A stretch of DNA of 64,000 nt from Plumapathes pennacea (lineage: Eukaryota > Cnidaria > Anthozoa > Antipatharia > Myriopathidae). Both the position numbers and the translations under genes were made by a program. The stretch spans positions 5,115,501-5,179,500 of the forward strand of contig OZ038473.1 of the NCBI GenBank assembly GCA_964036295.1, written 5' to 3'. Under the pieces are notes generated by a model. It did not search any database. It was not told the DNA's origin and saw only the letters and a list, made by a program, of their open reading frames with translations. Positions 49,525 to 60,420 of the stretch are shown here, piece after piece; position 1 is the stretch's first letter; every line of letters starts with the position of its first letter.

Positions 49525-50702
49525 CTAGACTGGCGTTGCCAGTGAGCTCGCGGCGTTAGTTGGGTCGAGAGCAGAATAAACTAAAATGGAAAGCAAGGAC
49601 AAGAGCGGAACTTCCGGGAGACTTCCAGTTTCTCACAGTATAGAGAACTTGGCTTTTGACGCCTTGCTTAAATGAAACCTGATTAAACTATAAATTTATC
49701 ATTACAACACTCATACACTTGGTTTTTAAAGGTTGAGCGACTCTGCATTTTGAGCTTAGAAGCGAAACGGTTACCCACCGAGTAAATCTGAGTAATGCGT
49801 GACTTATCTTTGACAGTTTGACCTCGAACACTTAATTCTAATCAGAGGCCACGATTAATCCAGCCTTCGCTTCAATACTAGTCTGTCTTGTTTTTTAACT
49901 GAATGCGTTTCACTTCTATTAGGCTTTCGAGTATTCGTGCTTTGTAACAAATATAAAATTGAAAGCGGCGAGGAATGTAACGCGAGACATGTTTAAAATA
50001 TTATTGCGGTTTTGTTCACAGTGTGTTCAGTCCATTTGCGACTGCAAACTTAATACTCAGGACTATTTCGGTGTATTTTTCATTTCTGGTATACAATAAC
50101 CATTGCCAAACAAAGGCTACATGATCGAATGAAAGAAACATTTCAACAGGCAATGTACGATAAGCAGAAGAATTTTATGAGGCAACAGATGTCATGTCGG
50201 CAGAGTAAAGCATAAATCGCCATTGTTTTGCGCTAAAGCTCATCGCAGCTTTGGTTTCCGTTTTCGGCCTGTTTCCTTCCCAGAACTATTTCGTGTCGCC
50301 ACAGAAAGTTTCGTCGGGACTAAATATTTAGCGGCGACAGAGATATTTGCAATCCCCCAGCGGTATCTGATCAAACATCTGTTTACGGCTGTTCTCGAAG
50401 CTTCCGCGGTGAACTAAAGAACGCAAGCCAAAATCGTTCCCTAACATCCAGTTTATCAGTGCGTGTTCCACAAACCCAAACGGTGGAGTTTGGATTAAAT
50501 GCAGTTAACTTTTACACACAAGTACCGAGCAACTCACTGGCCACAATCGAGTTGTTTAACGAAGTCAATTACGTCATTGCATATCACGTGATAATCTGAA
50601 CCAATCATGGTGTGCAGATTCGTAACCCAGAAAAAAACTAACATGACGATAAAGACACGCCGTGTAATTTTAAGCTCGACGGGCCACGCCCGCGAGCAAC
50701 AA
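49525..50702 (+). mobile_element. Repeat family X, copy D (internally deleted)
   Basis: It runs from ACTAGACTGGCGTTGCCAGT through the captured MITE piece (49,610-49,760), the small-ORF region and AGCTTTGGTTTCCGTTTTCG to the tail (ATATCACGTGATAATCTGAACC, CCACGCCCGCGAGCAA). It is continuous at GTCAATTACGTCAT and so gives the empty site for the SINE in copy A. Confidence 0.7.
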
Positions 50703-50983
50703 GGTACCCAAAAGCCCGACTTTGGCAAGTTCTCCTTACTGTATGATATACCTCTGGTGAAAAACTGAAAGAGAAAATTGACGTACTGTCTTAGTAACGG
50801 TTTGTGAAATCAGTCCAAGGACTTCAATTACTTGATGTTAATGTTGCTTGTCACATGTGCCCCACAACTGTGCGTTTGCCACCACACAGATATTGCGTGA
50901 ACGACATTATCTGATATTATTATTTTCTGTAACTTTCTTCGCACAGAGCAAACAGACTCTTCAAAACAGTTATCCTCATAAAG

Positions 50984-53475
50984 ATGACGAACATTACTCA
51001 GAACAGTAAGTTATTATTTGAAAAACTATGCTTCAATGCCCACATTTACCACAATATGATTATCATCATCATAATCTAAATCTCCATTACCACTTTATTC
51101 CACAATTATAGTGACGTTAAAGGTTTTATGAATTTTTAGATTTTGTTATAAATTTAAGACTGATCAAGTGCAGCTATTTGGAAAGAAGCCAACTGCATAT
51201 GGAAGGGCGAATGGAGGTAATTTTGCTTTATTTTTTAATGACTTTTGGAGGTTTAAACATGTCCTAAATTGTTCATGTTTTACGCCAAAATGTTCACAAA
51301 TACTCTCATTATTTAGTCCTTCCATATGCCGTTGTTATCCAATTGTCACATGCCTGCTGCATCTGTGTAACAATGATGCGTTGTGCGAAATCTTTGTGAT
51401 AAAAATTAGTTTTATCACAGGCGGCCCAAGCTGATTGACCGTGACGTCACGGTTGGGCTTTATATGCAAACAGAAAAGCTAACGAAAAATTTCACCGGAG
51501 CACGCTGAAATCACTACAGCAGCAAGAAAACCATCACAACAACAAGATTAGCAAGTCTAAGCTTTATTCTGGTGATATATTTTGAGTTATCGATCGACAA
51601 AAATCTCCTATACATTTGCTTATAAAACCCAACCGTGACGCCACACAGTCAATCAGCTTGGGCCACCTGTGGTTTTATTTGCATGATAATGAAGATGTGA
51701 AGAAAAAATAAATCTAATAACAAAAGTTTCGCGCTTGATCTCGTTCTGAAACAGAGGCAGCAGGCCATTGTTGTGCGGTTTGATAACAAACATTTCAATA
51801 CAGTAAAATTCCGTAAATAACACCTGGGCTCATGTTTGTTCAAAAAGACTTTTCTTGACTGGACGTAATTTGCGTTTTTTTTTTCTTTTTTCATTGGTAT
51901 AAAATTTATAAAATCAATACGCTGGTAGAACTGCTGTAAAAAAAAAACTTCAAATTTAAATTGATTAATTTGGGAAGGGGTTCAGCATTAAATAAACCAT
52001 CAATACTTATGTTCGTACGGTTTGGATGCAAAACCTTACATAAGTTCACGGACTTTGGCATTTACCATGTGGGGCTTATTTTCGACAAAGAGGGGGTGGG
52101 GACGTGGGCTTCTTTAAGGAATTTTGGAGTATTTGTTAGCATGCAGTTATGTTTTAGGTTTTATTCTGGTTGGCGTAGAGTTTCGATCGTTAGCCCGTGA
52201 ATGAAAGAATGAATATTTATTTCCTAATTATGTGCTAATTGTAAATAATAAATAAATCAAGCAAAAGTCGCTAACGGATCCATGTGTCTTATTCATTAAG
52301 CCACCGCAAATACCACGGAGTTTCCTAACTCAAGCCAGCGATCAGTGGACACATCCCTTCAGATCAGCATCACGCTGGCCTATTGTGGAATCTTCATTTT
52401 CTCCTTGATTGGTAACGTAATCACAGTCTACATTGTGTCCACCAAGTCCCATTTAAAGTCAGTTACGAACTTTCTCATCGCCAACATGGCCATCGCAGAT
52501 CTCTTGATGACTCTTTTCGCAATGCCATATTCGGTATTGTATGTTTTTATTGGCAGCCGCTGGATTCGAGGAACTGCTGGTAAACTCACTTGCAAGCTCG
52601 TTCATTTTGTCCTAGCGATTTCCATTGCCGCCTCCATAACTACACTTATGGCAATAACACTCGACCGCTTTTATGCGATCGTCTATCCTTTCAAACGGGG
52701 AATAGAAATGCGGAAAATTAGAGTCATAAGAATGGCTATCTGGAGCTTCTTAGCCATTTTGATGTCGCCTTATTTGTATTTCCACACTGTCCAAGAGCTA
52801 TCTGACGGTAGCGCACATTGTGTGGTGAAATGGGAGCCACTGGCAGACTCATTCGAGAGCTCTAAAATTTATTTCGTCGTTATATTTATCAGCTTGTATG
52901 GCATTCCTCTTACTATTATTGCTACTTTGTATGTCATCATCTGTCGCAAGTTCTGGCTTCGAAAAATTCCCGGAAATCCGTCGTTGAGTACTCGAAGAAA
53001 CGCTGACCTTTCCAAACGTCAGACAATCAAGATGCTCGTCATTCTGGTGGTAGCCTTTGCCATTTGTTGGTTTCCCACCCATGTGATGCATTACTACATA
53101 TTTTATCACCATGAGCTGTATCAGACGTTCTCCCTTTACGTGGTGCTGTTTGCATTCTGGGTCTCTCACGCGAACTCTTGTATCAACCCGTACCTGTACA
53201 TTGCTTTAAACAAGAACTTCCGTCGTGCGTTTTTTGATGTTTTTGTTACCAGTCCCTCACGGAATGCACTTTCAGTTAGGCTCAATGCAGCAACTTCAAT
53301 GAACTATTTGGCGGCCGATGTCTCCCTCAAAAGAGGCCGTACCAGGCTATGGACGGGATGGAGAGACAGCTACCAGCCTTCTAAGCGGGAAAATGAAGAA
53401 AACTGTATCAGTACGCTTGGCGTTGACCTGCTCAGTATGGCTCAACCAGTTATTTCATCTGAGAGTTCTTTATAA
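50984..53475 (+). CDS. Rhodopsin-class (class A) G protein-coupled receptor, peptide-receptor-like
   Basis: Exon 1 50984-51005 codes MTNITQN plus one base; intron 51006-52300; exon 2 52301-53475; 398 residues. The join A|CC ACC is in phase and gives an N-terminus with four N-x-S/T sites (NIT, NTT, NTT, NSS). Seven segments are clear: SLIGNVITVYIV (TM1), NFLIANMAIADLLMTLFAMP (TM2), Cys in TCKLV with LDRFYAIVYPF after TM3 (DRF in place of DRY), IWSFLAILMSP (TM4), Cys in AHCVVKW (ECL2), IPLTIIATLYVII (TM5), FAICWFPTHVMHYY (TM6) and SCINPYLYIALNKNFRRAF (TM7 and helix 8). The pattern fits neuropeptide-type receptors (NPFF/QRFP/tachykinin-like), but the ligand cannot be told. A LINE fragment starts about 85 bp after the stop. 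Confidence 0.92.
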
Positions 53476-53559
53476 ATATCAGTATGCAGTACTTGTATCG
53501 TTGAGGTCCCTTAGCGGCCTAATATTTATCAAAGGAGTAATTCACAAGGAATCCGCCGA

Positions 53560-54195
53560 GATTTGTACTTACTGCCATCTTATATGGCATTTTTGTAAAG
53601 CCTCAGACAAAAATAAGCTTAAACGAATCCAGGAACGTGCGCTTAGAGCGGTGTACAGGTCTAAGAATGACACTTGCAATGCCGCGCTAAGTTACCTAGC
53701 CTTTATAATAGACGTTATATTACTACGCTTATGTTTAAAGTAAAGCATGGTGTAGTACCTAAAAGTATAACGGAGATTTGTAAACCCAAATGCATTGGCT
53801 ATGTGCTTAGAAATGGGGATTTCGACCTACCACGATTTGAAACTGTTACTTACGAAAGCATTCTATGCGATGTCTGGGACCATTTCTATGATCCAAACTT
53901 AGCAGTACGGACAGAAATATATCTAGCGTACATGATTTTATGAAAAACATATGTAAGAGAGACCATTACTAGTCTCATATAGAACAACTGTAGTTGCTGT
54001 GCAGTTTGTAGTGCATAATAGTCTATAGTATCAAGGTCAAATTGGATTATTTTATATCCGACCAGTTTAGTTAGAATTTAGGTAGAATATGCTACATTGT
54101 TGTATACATTACTAACTAATAATTTCGCCAGCAAATTATTTTACAGTGTCCCCAATTAGTTTGTTAAAAGCTAAATACATTTACACTTTAATAAA

Positions 54196-54196
<1 letters not shown>
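53560..54196 (+). pseudogene. C-terminal fragment of a CR1/L2-like LINE reverse transcriptase
   Basis: Frames 53,560-53,680 (YCHLIWHFCKASDKNKLKRI, QERALRAVYRSK) and 53,690-53,880 (LPSLYNRRYITTLMFKVKHG, LRNGDFDLPRFETVTY) are the familiar post-RT C-terminus of many non-LTR elements, with a frame change between. The 3' end CAGTGTCCCCAATTAGTTTG...AATAAAG leads into (TTA)n. 5'-truncated, as usual for LINE insertions. Confidence 0.75.
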
Positions 54197-54269
<73 letters not shown>

Positions 54270-54319
54270 TATTATTATTATTATTGTTATTATTATTATT
54301 ATTACTATTATTATTATTA

Positions 54320-54376
<57 letters not shown>
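54197..54376. repeat. (TTA)n tail of the LINE
   Basis: About 60 units with rare ACT, GTT and ATC interruptions. The Helitron-like copy 3 is inserted in it, since another five units follow at 55,725. Confidence 0.95.
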
Positions 54377-54377
<1 letters not shown>

Positions 54378-55724
54378 CCCCGAACGAAGTGAGGGAAATA
54401 TTTACGACGCTAATGCAGCATAGTCGGCTCATCTGAAGACTCCAAGCGCGTCGCCATCTCGAAATCTAATGTTCGTGTGTTTGTTTGTGTGTGCGATGCG
54501 ACCTTTTTAGGCCAGGTGCCTAAGGCAATGTCCAAATAAGGCAATGACGTAATCATTATCGACTAGCCACCGCCATGTTTTTAAGAAAGATTTGAACGAA
54601 GCAACAATTGTACGTAACTGCGTTCACGAAAATGAATTTGAAAGCTAGAAAACTTGAAACGGAACGGTCTCGCGAAGCTCGTCTTCAAAAGAGAAGCGAA
54701 CAGGCACTTCAAGAGCAAAAGCGGACCGAAGAGAAGACTCCGCAAAGACAACAGCGCATGAATGCCGACCAAAAGCGACATGAACAGAAGCGGGTAACAC
54801 AGACAACTCCGCAAAGGGAACAGCGCTTGAAAGCAAATCGGGAGCTTCAGACGCCGTTTTGTGTTAAACTCAGATACTTATTTAGAAAGGACAAGCAACA
54901 AAGGTTAGTCAGTGGAAACCGAACAATCACCGTGACAAATATATTGTATCCCGTATAGCTTGTAACTCGATCACTTCAAGAATGTATTAAAATCTGTATG
55001 CTGATCATTTTCCCTCGAAGTATTGTTTTACTACGCTTCTGTCGCCAGTTTCGGCTACCGTACTTGCTCAGAGCAATCGGAACTTGGAGTCTTGAATGAT
55101 TTAGTCAGATGTCTTATTTTTCTGTAATCTGACACGCGGTGATTGCAGCGAGAATCGTTCACAAGCCCTTAGAAGTATTACTGGGTCTGAAGCCCGTGTA
55201 TAATTTGAAGTAAACTGTTCAAGTTTTGCTTTGATTCTGGGAGAAATCTTGCTGTTTTGAGTGGGTTCACATACAAAACAATTCGAGACTATTAAATATG
55301 CATGTCTGAATCTGGTGCATGCAGTCCAGAGTAAAAACAAATCGCACAGGAAGCCTATTTAATTGTACTGCCTATGAATTCAAAATTGGAAAATCAGTGT
55401 TCCTTTTTTCCCGTACTACGACGGCCGACCAACTTCAAACTTTGAGTATTAAATTTTGAGAACGTGCTTGGCAGACTGCATGAATTAATTTGACGTGCCG
55501 ACCGTGGGAAATACGTACTTCGTCACGCAATCGATTCTTTTTTCAACGCAAAAGTATAACACACACCATTCTTTTTCTCCTTCCTTTGCGTGTAGCACTT
55601 GAGTTCGAAGAAAAGATTGAGTCAACGTTTCGGTAAAACAAAGGCTACTCTTGTTGGGAGTTACCAAAGTAAAAGTCCCATCAATGGCAGAGTGAGGGGG
55701 TATCTGCGATTATCGTATTTCTAG
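54377..55724 (+). mobile_element. Helitron-like element, copy 3 (complete ends, precise A|T insertion)
   Basis: The unit starts TCCCCGAACGAAGTGAGGG and ends TATCGTATTTCTAG. It is preceded by ...TTATTA and followed by TTATTATTATT, so removing 1,348 bp restores an in-register (TTA)n tract. 5' TC, 3' CTAG (CTRR) and insertion between A and T without target duplication are the Helitron rules. Near the 3' end GGGAGTTAC...GTAAAAGTCCC can form an imperfect hairpin. No Rep/helicase is encoded, so it is non-autonomous. Confidence 0.85.
54632..54958 (+). CDS. Arg-rich ORF of the Helitron-like element, continuous version
   Basis: 108 codons from ATG 54632. An N-terminal RARKLETERSREARLQKRSE-like charged segment and RQQRMNADQKRHEQKR and TPQREQRLKANREL repeats lead directly into FCVKLRYLFRKDKQQRLVSG. 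In copies 1 and 2 these two parts are in different frames, so this copy shows the unbroken arrangement, although it lacks one internal repeat. Possibly the 5' exon of a larger Helitron protein; function not known. Confidence 0.45.
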   Translation: MNLKARKLETERSREARLQKRSEQALQEQKRTEEKTPQRQQRMNADQKRHEQKRVTQTTPQREQRLKANRELQTPFCVKLRYLFRKDKQQRLVSGNRTITVTNILYPV

Positions 55725-56555
55725 TTATTATTATTATTATTATTGTTATTATCAAACAATTCAATGCAAATTGAGTAGTACGCTACTAGTTCCCTTCTTG
55801 CCGTTCGTCTCTCTTCCTAACACTCTGACTTTTCGTTCCCGTTCTTTTCTCCTGTTTCCGAAAAGTCCTGGGAGATAAAAGGATTTTGTAGGTCATTTAG
55901 GGCACCAGCAGATGCCTTGAAAATTCGTAAACTAATGTCTGACGACCTCTTTTCATTTTGCTTTTTAAACACAAAATGGTCCCTGCAAATCGAAAATGAA
56001 ATGGAGACTATTTCAAACTAAGTCAGGTTACGTTTCTTGCACTTTTAATGACTCTCAAAAAAATAAGTTTAATATGGTACAATGCCAATGACAAAAATTG
56101 CAGTAACATGACTATAATTTCTAAAATCTCCAGAATAATTCTGGAAACAACCTACTTCTCTTACCTAATCCTAATCTCTAAAAGGAATTTATGAAGCAGT
56201 AGGTAGCCCCTAAATCGTTTAAACAATGCTATGGACGCTATTTGCGTCTCAGCGAATACGCTGTCACTACGTTTCAGAATAGAAGAAATGCCTCTGGTAA
56301 AATTACTATGTAATGCGACTACAGTCTTGTCAAACACTTGTTATTAAATCAACAGTACAAACCAATTTGGTTGCCAATCTTGAGAAGTGATTTTGATAAA
56401 CTATATACCAATGGTTTCTATCTAAAAACCGATTTACACGGTGCGAGGGTTGATTACAAATGTCGTATACGACCTTCTTACGACGCACTTACGACACCAA
56501 TCGCGTTCGCGTCGTAACCGTGTCGTGAGATGGTCGCATGCGACAATCGTAAAGG
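55725..56555. other. Residual (TTA)n then no gene
   Basis: 55,725-55,750 continues the LINE tail. The rest is AT-rich with no supported frame. 56,430-56,555 is rich in CGTCGTAA/ACGAC words and may be an older MITE around the next element. Confidence 0.4.
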
Positions 56556-56780
56556 TGGTGTTACACTGGTCGATTTGCAACGACGATTTGCAACGCCAAT
56601 TTGCTCTAAATCTGCGCAACGGAGTTGCAAGTTTTTGAATCGCTTTCAAAAACTTGCAACGCGTTGAAGCACTTAAACGTCGCGAAAAATCGCTCGCAAT
56701 GGGGTGTTACACCTGAAAGATTTTTAGCGCAACATCATATTGTTGCAAATCGTCGTTGCAAATTGACCAGTGTAACACCA
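56556..56780. mobile_element. MITE with TGGTGTTACACTGGTC termini
   Basis: Left TGGTGTTACACTGGTCGATT and right AATTGACCAGTGTAACACCA are inverted, and the match continues inward (TTGCAACGACGATTTGCAAC) for about 40 bp. 225 bp, no ORF. Confidence 0.8.
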
Positions 56781-56972
56781 GCTTAAGCAAAGATCGCACT
56801 ACGTAAATTGGCCTAATATAATAACTTGTGCTTGGACTGGACTGTGTATTTGATACAACGTCCAGTACATCCAGAACAGAAATCTGCACTCTAGAGAGGA
56901 CATGCAACGTGAACTATTTAATGCCTGCGTTGATTAAGATTTGCCTCAAATATATCAGCTGCTATAGACGGC

Positions 56973-57181
56973 TTAAGCCTATTCACTCCTGAGTGATAAA
57001 CTTTAATTTTCTCTTTTATTCCCTCACCAGAGATAAATGATGTAGTACGGAGAATTTGTTGCTTGATAGTTCATTTTGACAAAAGCTGATTGACCTACTA
57101 ATTCTCACTATGTCACTCATACATTTTCCTCTTGAATAGTTAGGAGAATTTGTATTCTGAGGTCAGGAGTGAAAGGGTTAA
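56973..57181 (+). mobile_element. TTAA-flanked MITE, copy 3
   Basis: TTAAGCCTATTCACTCCTGA ... AGGAGTGAAAGGGTTAA, bordered by TTAA on both sides, 209 bp. Same family as 4059 and 6145. Confidence 0.85.
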
Positions 57182-58899
57182 CTGGTGGAGAGAGGTAAAG
57201 CAGAACATCCGCAGTCTCTGCGGCCAAACTCTGCAAAACGTTAAGGTCTCGATAAAGGTTCGCGCGTTCCTAAAAAATATTCTCGGAAAAATAGCGTTGC
57301 TATAGATATATACGCGTACAATATATTGTTTTTAAGGCCTGGGACTGAAGAATGCAGATCTAGTATTACATTTTTCAAACTCGTTAAAGGTAAAGTGCGA
57401 TCTAGATCAGATTGACGAAAGATTCTCGCGAAAAAAATCAGGTCTCGGGAAACAAATCTTTCGAGCGTTTTTGTCAATATTGCTCAAATTTTCGCTGCAG
57501 ACAACACATTCTTTTCCAACACCGTGTCAGCGATTTTTATTCTTTTTTTTTCGTTCATTTTTATTAAATAGTTTGTGTAAGAAACGGGTCCTGAAACGCT
57601 CCCTCCACTCTAAATGAGAATAAAATCCTTAAAACGAAATATCAAATATAGAACGAAAAATATGCAGCACAAGTTGTGTTTTGTATATTCCAATCTCACT
57701 GTCTTTTCTTATGTTCAGCGGAACAACGTCCCTCAATAAAGTCGAGATACGCTGAGTTTGCTGCTGTTAGGGACCTATCATTCTTTATCGACTGGGGAGT
57801 CCCAATTGATTTTGGGATGACGGAAAGTTAAGTGCAGACGAACGGGTGTTTGTGACATTTGCAGTTTACCATTCATTATATTTAGTATTTCATGATTTCT
57901 ACTTGAATGCGTTTTATTAAACATTTCCTTCTTTTCTCCGGTACGGTATCGTGCAATACTTTACAGTCCAATAGAGAATTGAGAGTTCTTGAACTGTGCA
58001 AAGTCATCGAGATGTCGAAGAAAAACAGGGCTTTGTTGGCGATTTAAATCATGCTCGTAATCAAAATCTTTTGTTGTTGTTGTTGTTGTTGTTTTGTGTT
58101 TGTTTTTTTTGACGCTTTGTCTACTATAAACGCAAAATGTACTGACAGTGCTACAAGATTAGAAAAATGTCAATAAGCATGGGTTCTTGAAGATCTTTGT
58201 CTTCCTCCCGCCAACCAACACGTTGGGCAAAGTTAACATACACCTGGTCCATGACCAGGCATTTCTAATTATGAAGTTTGATTTCGAGATGCTGATTTGG
58301 CAACAATGTATAATTCTTGACAGTCCGGAAAGTCATTCACCATTTAGTGGAAAATGGGAAGCGCGTCCCCGGTCGCCCCTAGACGCCCGCGCTTTCGGAG
58401 GTAAAAAAGAACTGACAAAACAATAATTGTAGCAGTTGCAAATGTAATCGTCGATGGTGATATGTTAGGGTGGGGAAACGTCAACGGTTTAAAATTCTTA
58501 GAGAGGAATATTTATAGATGATGTCTCTAAACGCGTGCAAAAAAAAGAGAATACATGGAATAAAAAAACAACAACGACAAAATGACAACAACAAACATGC
58601 TTTGTTTGGATAAGTCAGAAAAAAATACACGATGCACCAATACTCAAAAGAGTATATCCAAAGGACATGGAGAAGACAAGGGGAGCCAGATGGCGTTGGC
58701 TGATTTAGATCTGAATCCATAAACTCACACAAACACGTTCCCTATCAGCTGGTTTTAGAAACGTAAACATAAATCCGAGTCTACTTTTGATTTTAGTTTT
58801 TGTTATCTTTGAATATTGAGGCTAGAGAGGCTATATAAAACGTTGTGGTCTAGTGGAGGGGCGGGCAAGGACGAAAATATAACATGTAATACCCCCCCC

Positions 58900-58930
<31 letters not shown>

Positions 58931-58968
58931 ACATACTCGATGTATAATGACGGACCCCTATCATACCT
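57182..58968. other. No gene recognised; poly-C/(AC)n at 58,891-58,934
   Basis: AT-rich 3' flank of the DM9-death gene (its 3' UTR would be here on the minus strand). A (TTG)n stretch at 58,074-58,093 and a long poly-C plus AC run are simple repeats. Confidence 0.45.
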
Positions 58969-59362
58969 CTACGATGAACTATCGCTCGAAATCTTGACAC
59001 AATATTGCTCGGCAAGGCGATTCTGATTCAAATCTTTGAGGGCCTCTCCCAGTTGTCTATAAGTTCCTCCATCGTCATACCAAGCCCTTAGCATTTGGTA
59101 TGCCTTTTCGGGTGCTTCGGTATAAGCCAAATTGAGTTTCACGTCATCTATTTTCTCTGGTGGTACATCTAGTTGTCTCCCGAGAGATTCCCAAAAGCTA
59201 TTGATTTTCCATGACAACTTGTCAAGTCCCCTCGTGAATGGACTACCATCTAAATATTCCTGGTCACCGGTATCTTCTTTGACTAACAATGAACAAGCAA
59301 TAAAATCATAATTATATAGTCAAGAAAAATCACAGACATTGCACAACGCTGTTGACCTAATG

Positions 59363-59425
<63 letters not shown>

Positions 59426-60379
59426 CAAGGGTGAAAGGCGCGTGGACCCAGTAAAAACACAAAATCAATCAGTTTTTTACCAACATGTTTCGGCTACGTG
59501 CCGTTCTCAAGGTAAACTGATTACAAGTGTTTCTTAAAATTAGATTACGTAACAATACGGTGTATAATGATTTGGTAATTAAGCTGAATTAGTACATTGA
59601 CGTGTGTAAACGTCACTGTGTTCAATTATATGCTCACTCTACCGATCAATAAGTAATGAAAAGAGAACAAATAGTACGGTAGAATAAATGGAGCTAAGTG
59701 TACGTGAATCTGGGTTAATAGTCAGGGTTAAGGCTGGATGTCTCTTTAGGATGATTGAGTTCTTGGTTTAATCCAAGCGGCTTGAGAGTCTGAAGTTTGA
59801 TGATCCAGTAGTCTTCTCTTTTCTCGAGCATAGATCGTTGCTCTTTCTTAGGCGTTTTTTTTAGTTGTTCGATCATTGTGAAAGTCGCATGCTCATTGAA
59901 GTCATGTCCGGTTTTGCTGAAGTGTTGTGATGCCGGTATTCCATCTGGTCGGTGGGCGTCCTTCCTGTGGTTGTTTATCCTGATGTTCATAGGAAATTCG
60001 GATTTGCCGATATATTGTAACTTGCATTTATTACATTCCATGATGTAAATAACAAGCGTGCTTTTGCAGTTGACGCGATGGTAGATATTAAACCTTTTAC
60101 CAGTGCTTACGCTCCTAAAGGAACTCGTGTTGGCTATTTGTTTACAGCAGAGATTCCCTGTCTTAGACATGCATGGGACGCATTTCCCTATTGTAGGTGT
60201 TGATTGTCTACGAAAGACTCGGTCGTGCTCGATGATGTTGCTTCCCAGGTAATCTTTTAAGTTGCGACAACGTCGATAGGCTAAGATAGGTGGTTCTTTG
60301 AAATGATCGTTAATGTCGGGGTTCAGTTGTAATAGATGCCAGTGTTTATGTAGCGTCCTTGCAATTGGTATATATATAT

Positions 60380-60420
<41 letters not shown>

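Larger units (their letters stand above)
59422..60420 (-). mobile_element. Penelope-like element, 3' part, between (TA)n tracts
   Basis: The minus-strand ORF ends at 59,715. It is followed by an untranslated part with CCTTGAGAACGGCACGTAGC and CGAAACATGTTGG (59,510-59,480), typical of Penelope terminal sequences. The reverse transcriptase is missing (5' truncation at a (TA)n tract). It sits in the intron between the DM9 and death exons, in the same orientation as the gene. Confidence 0.75.
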
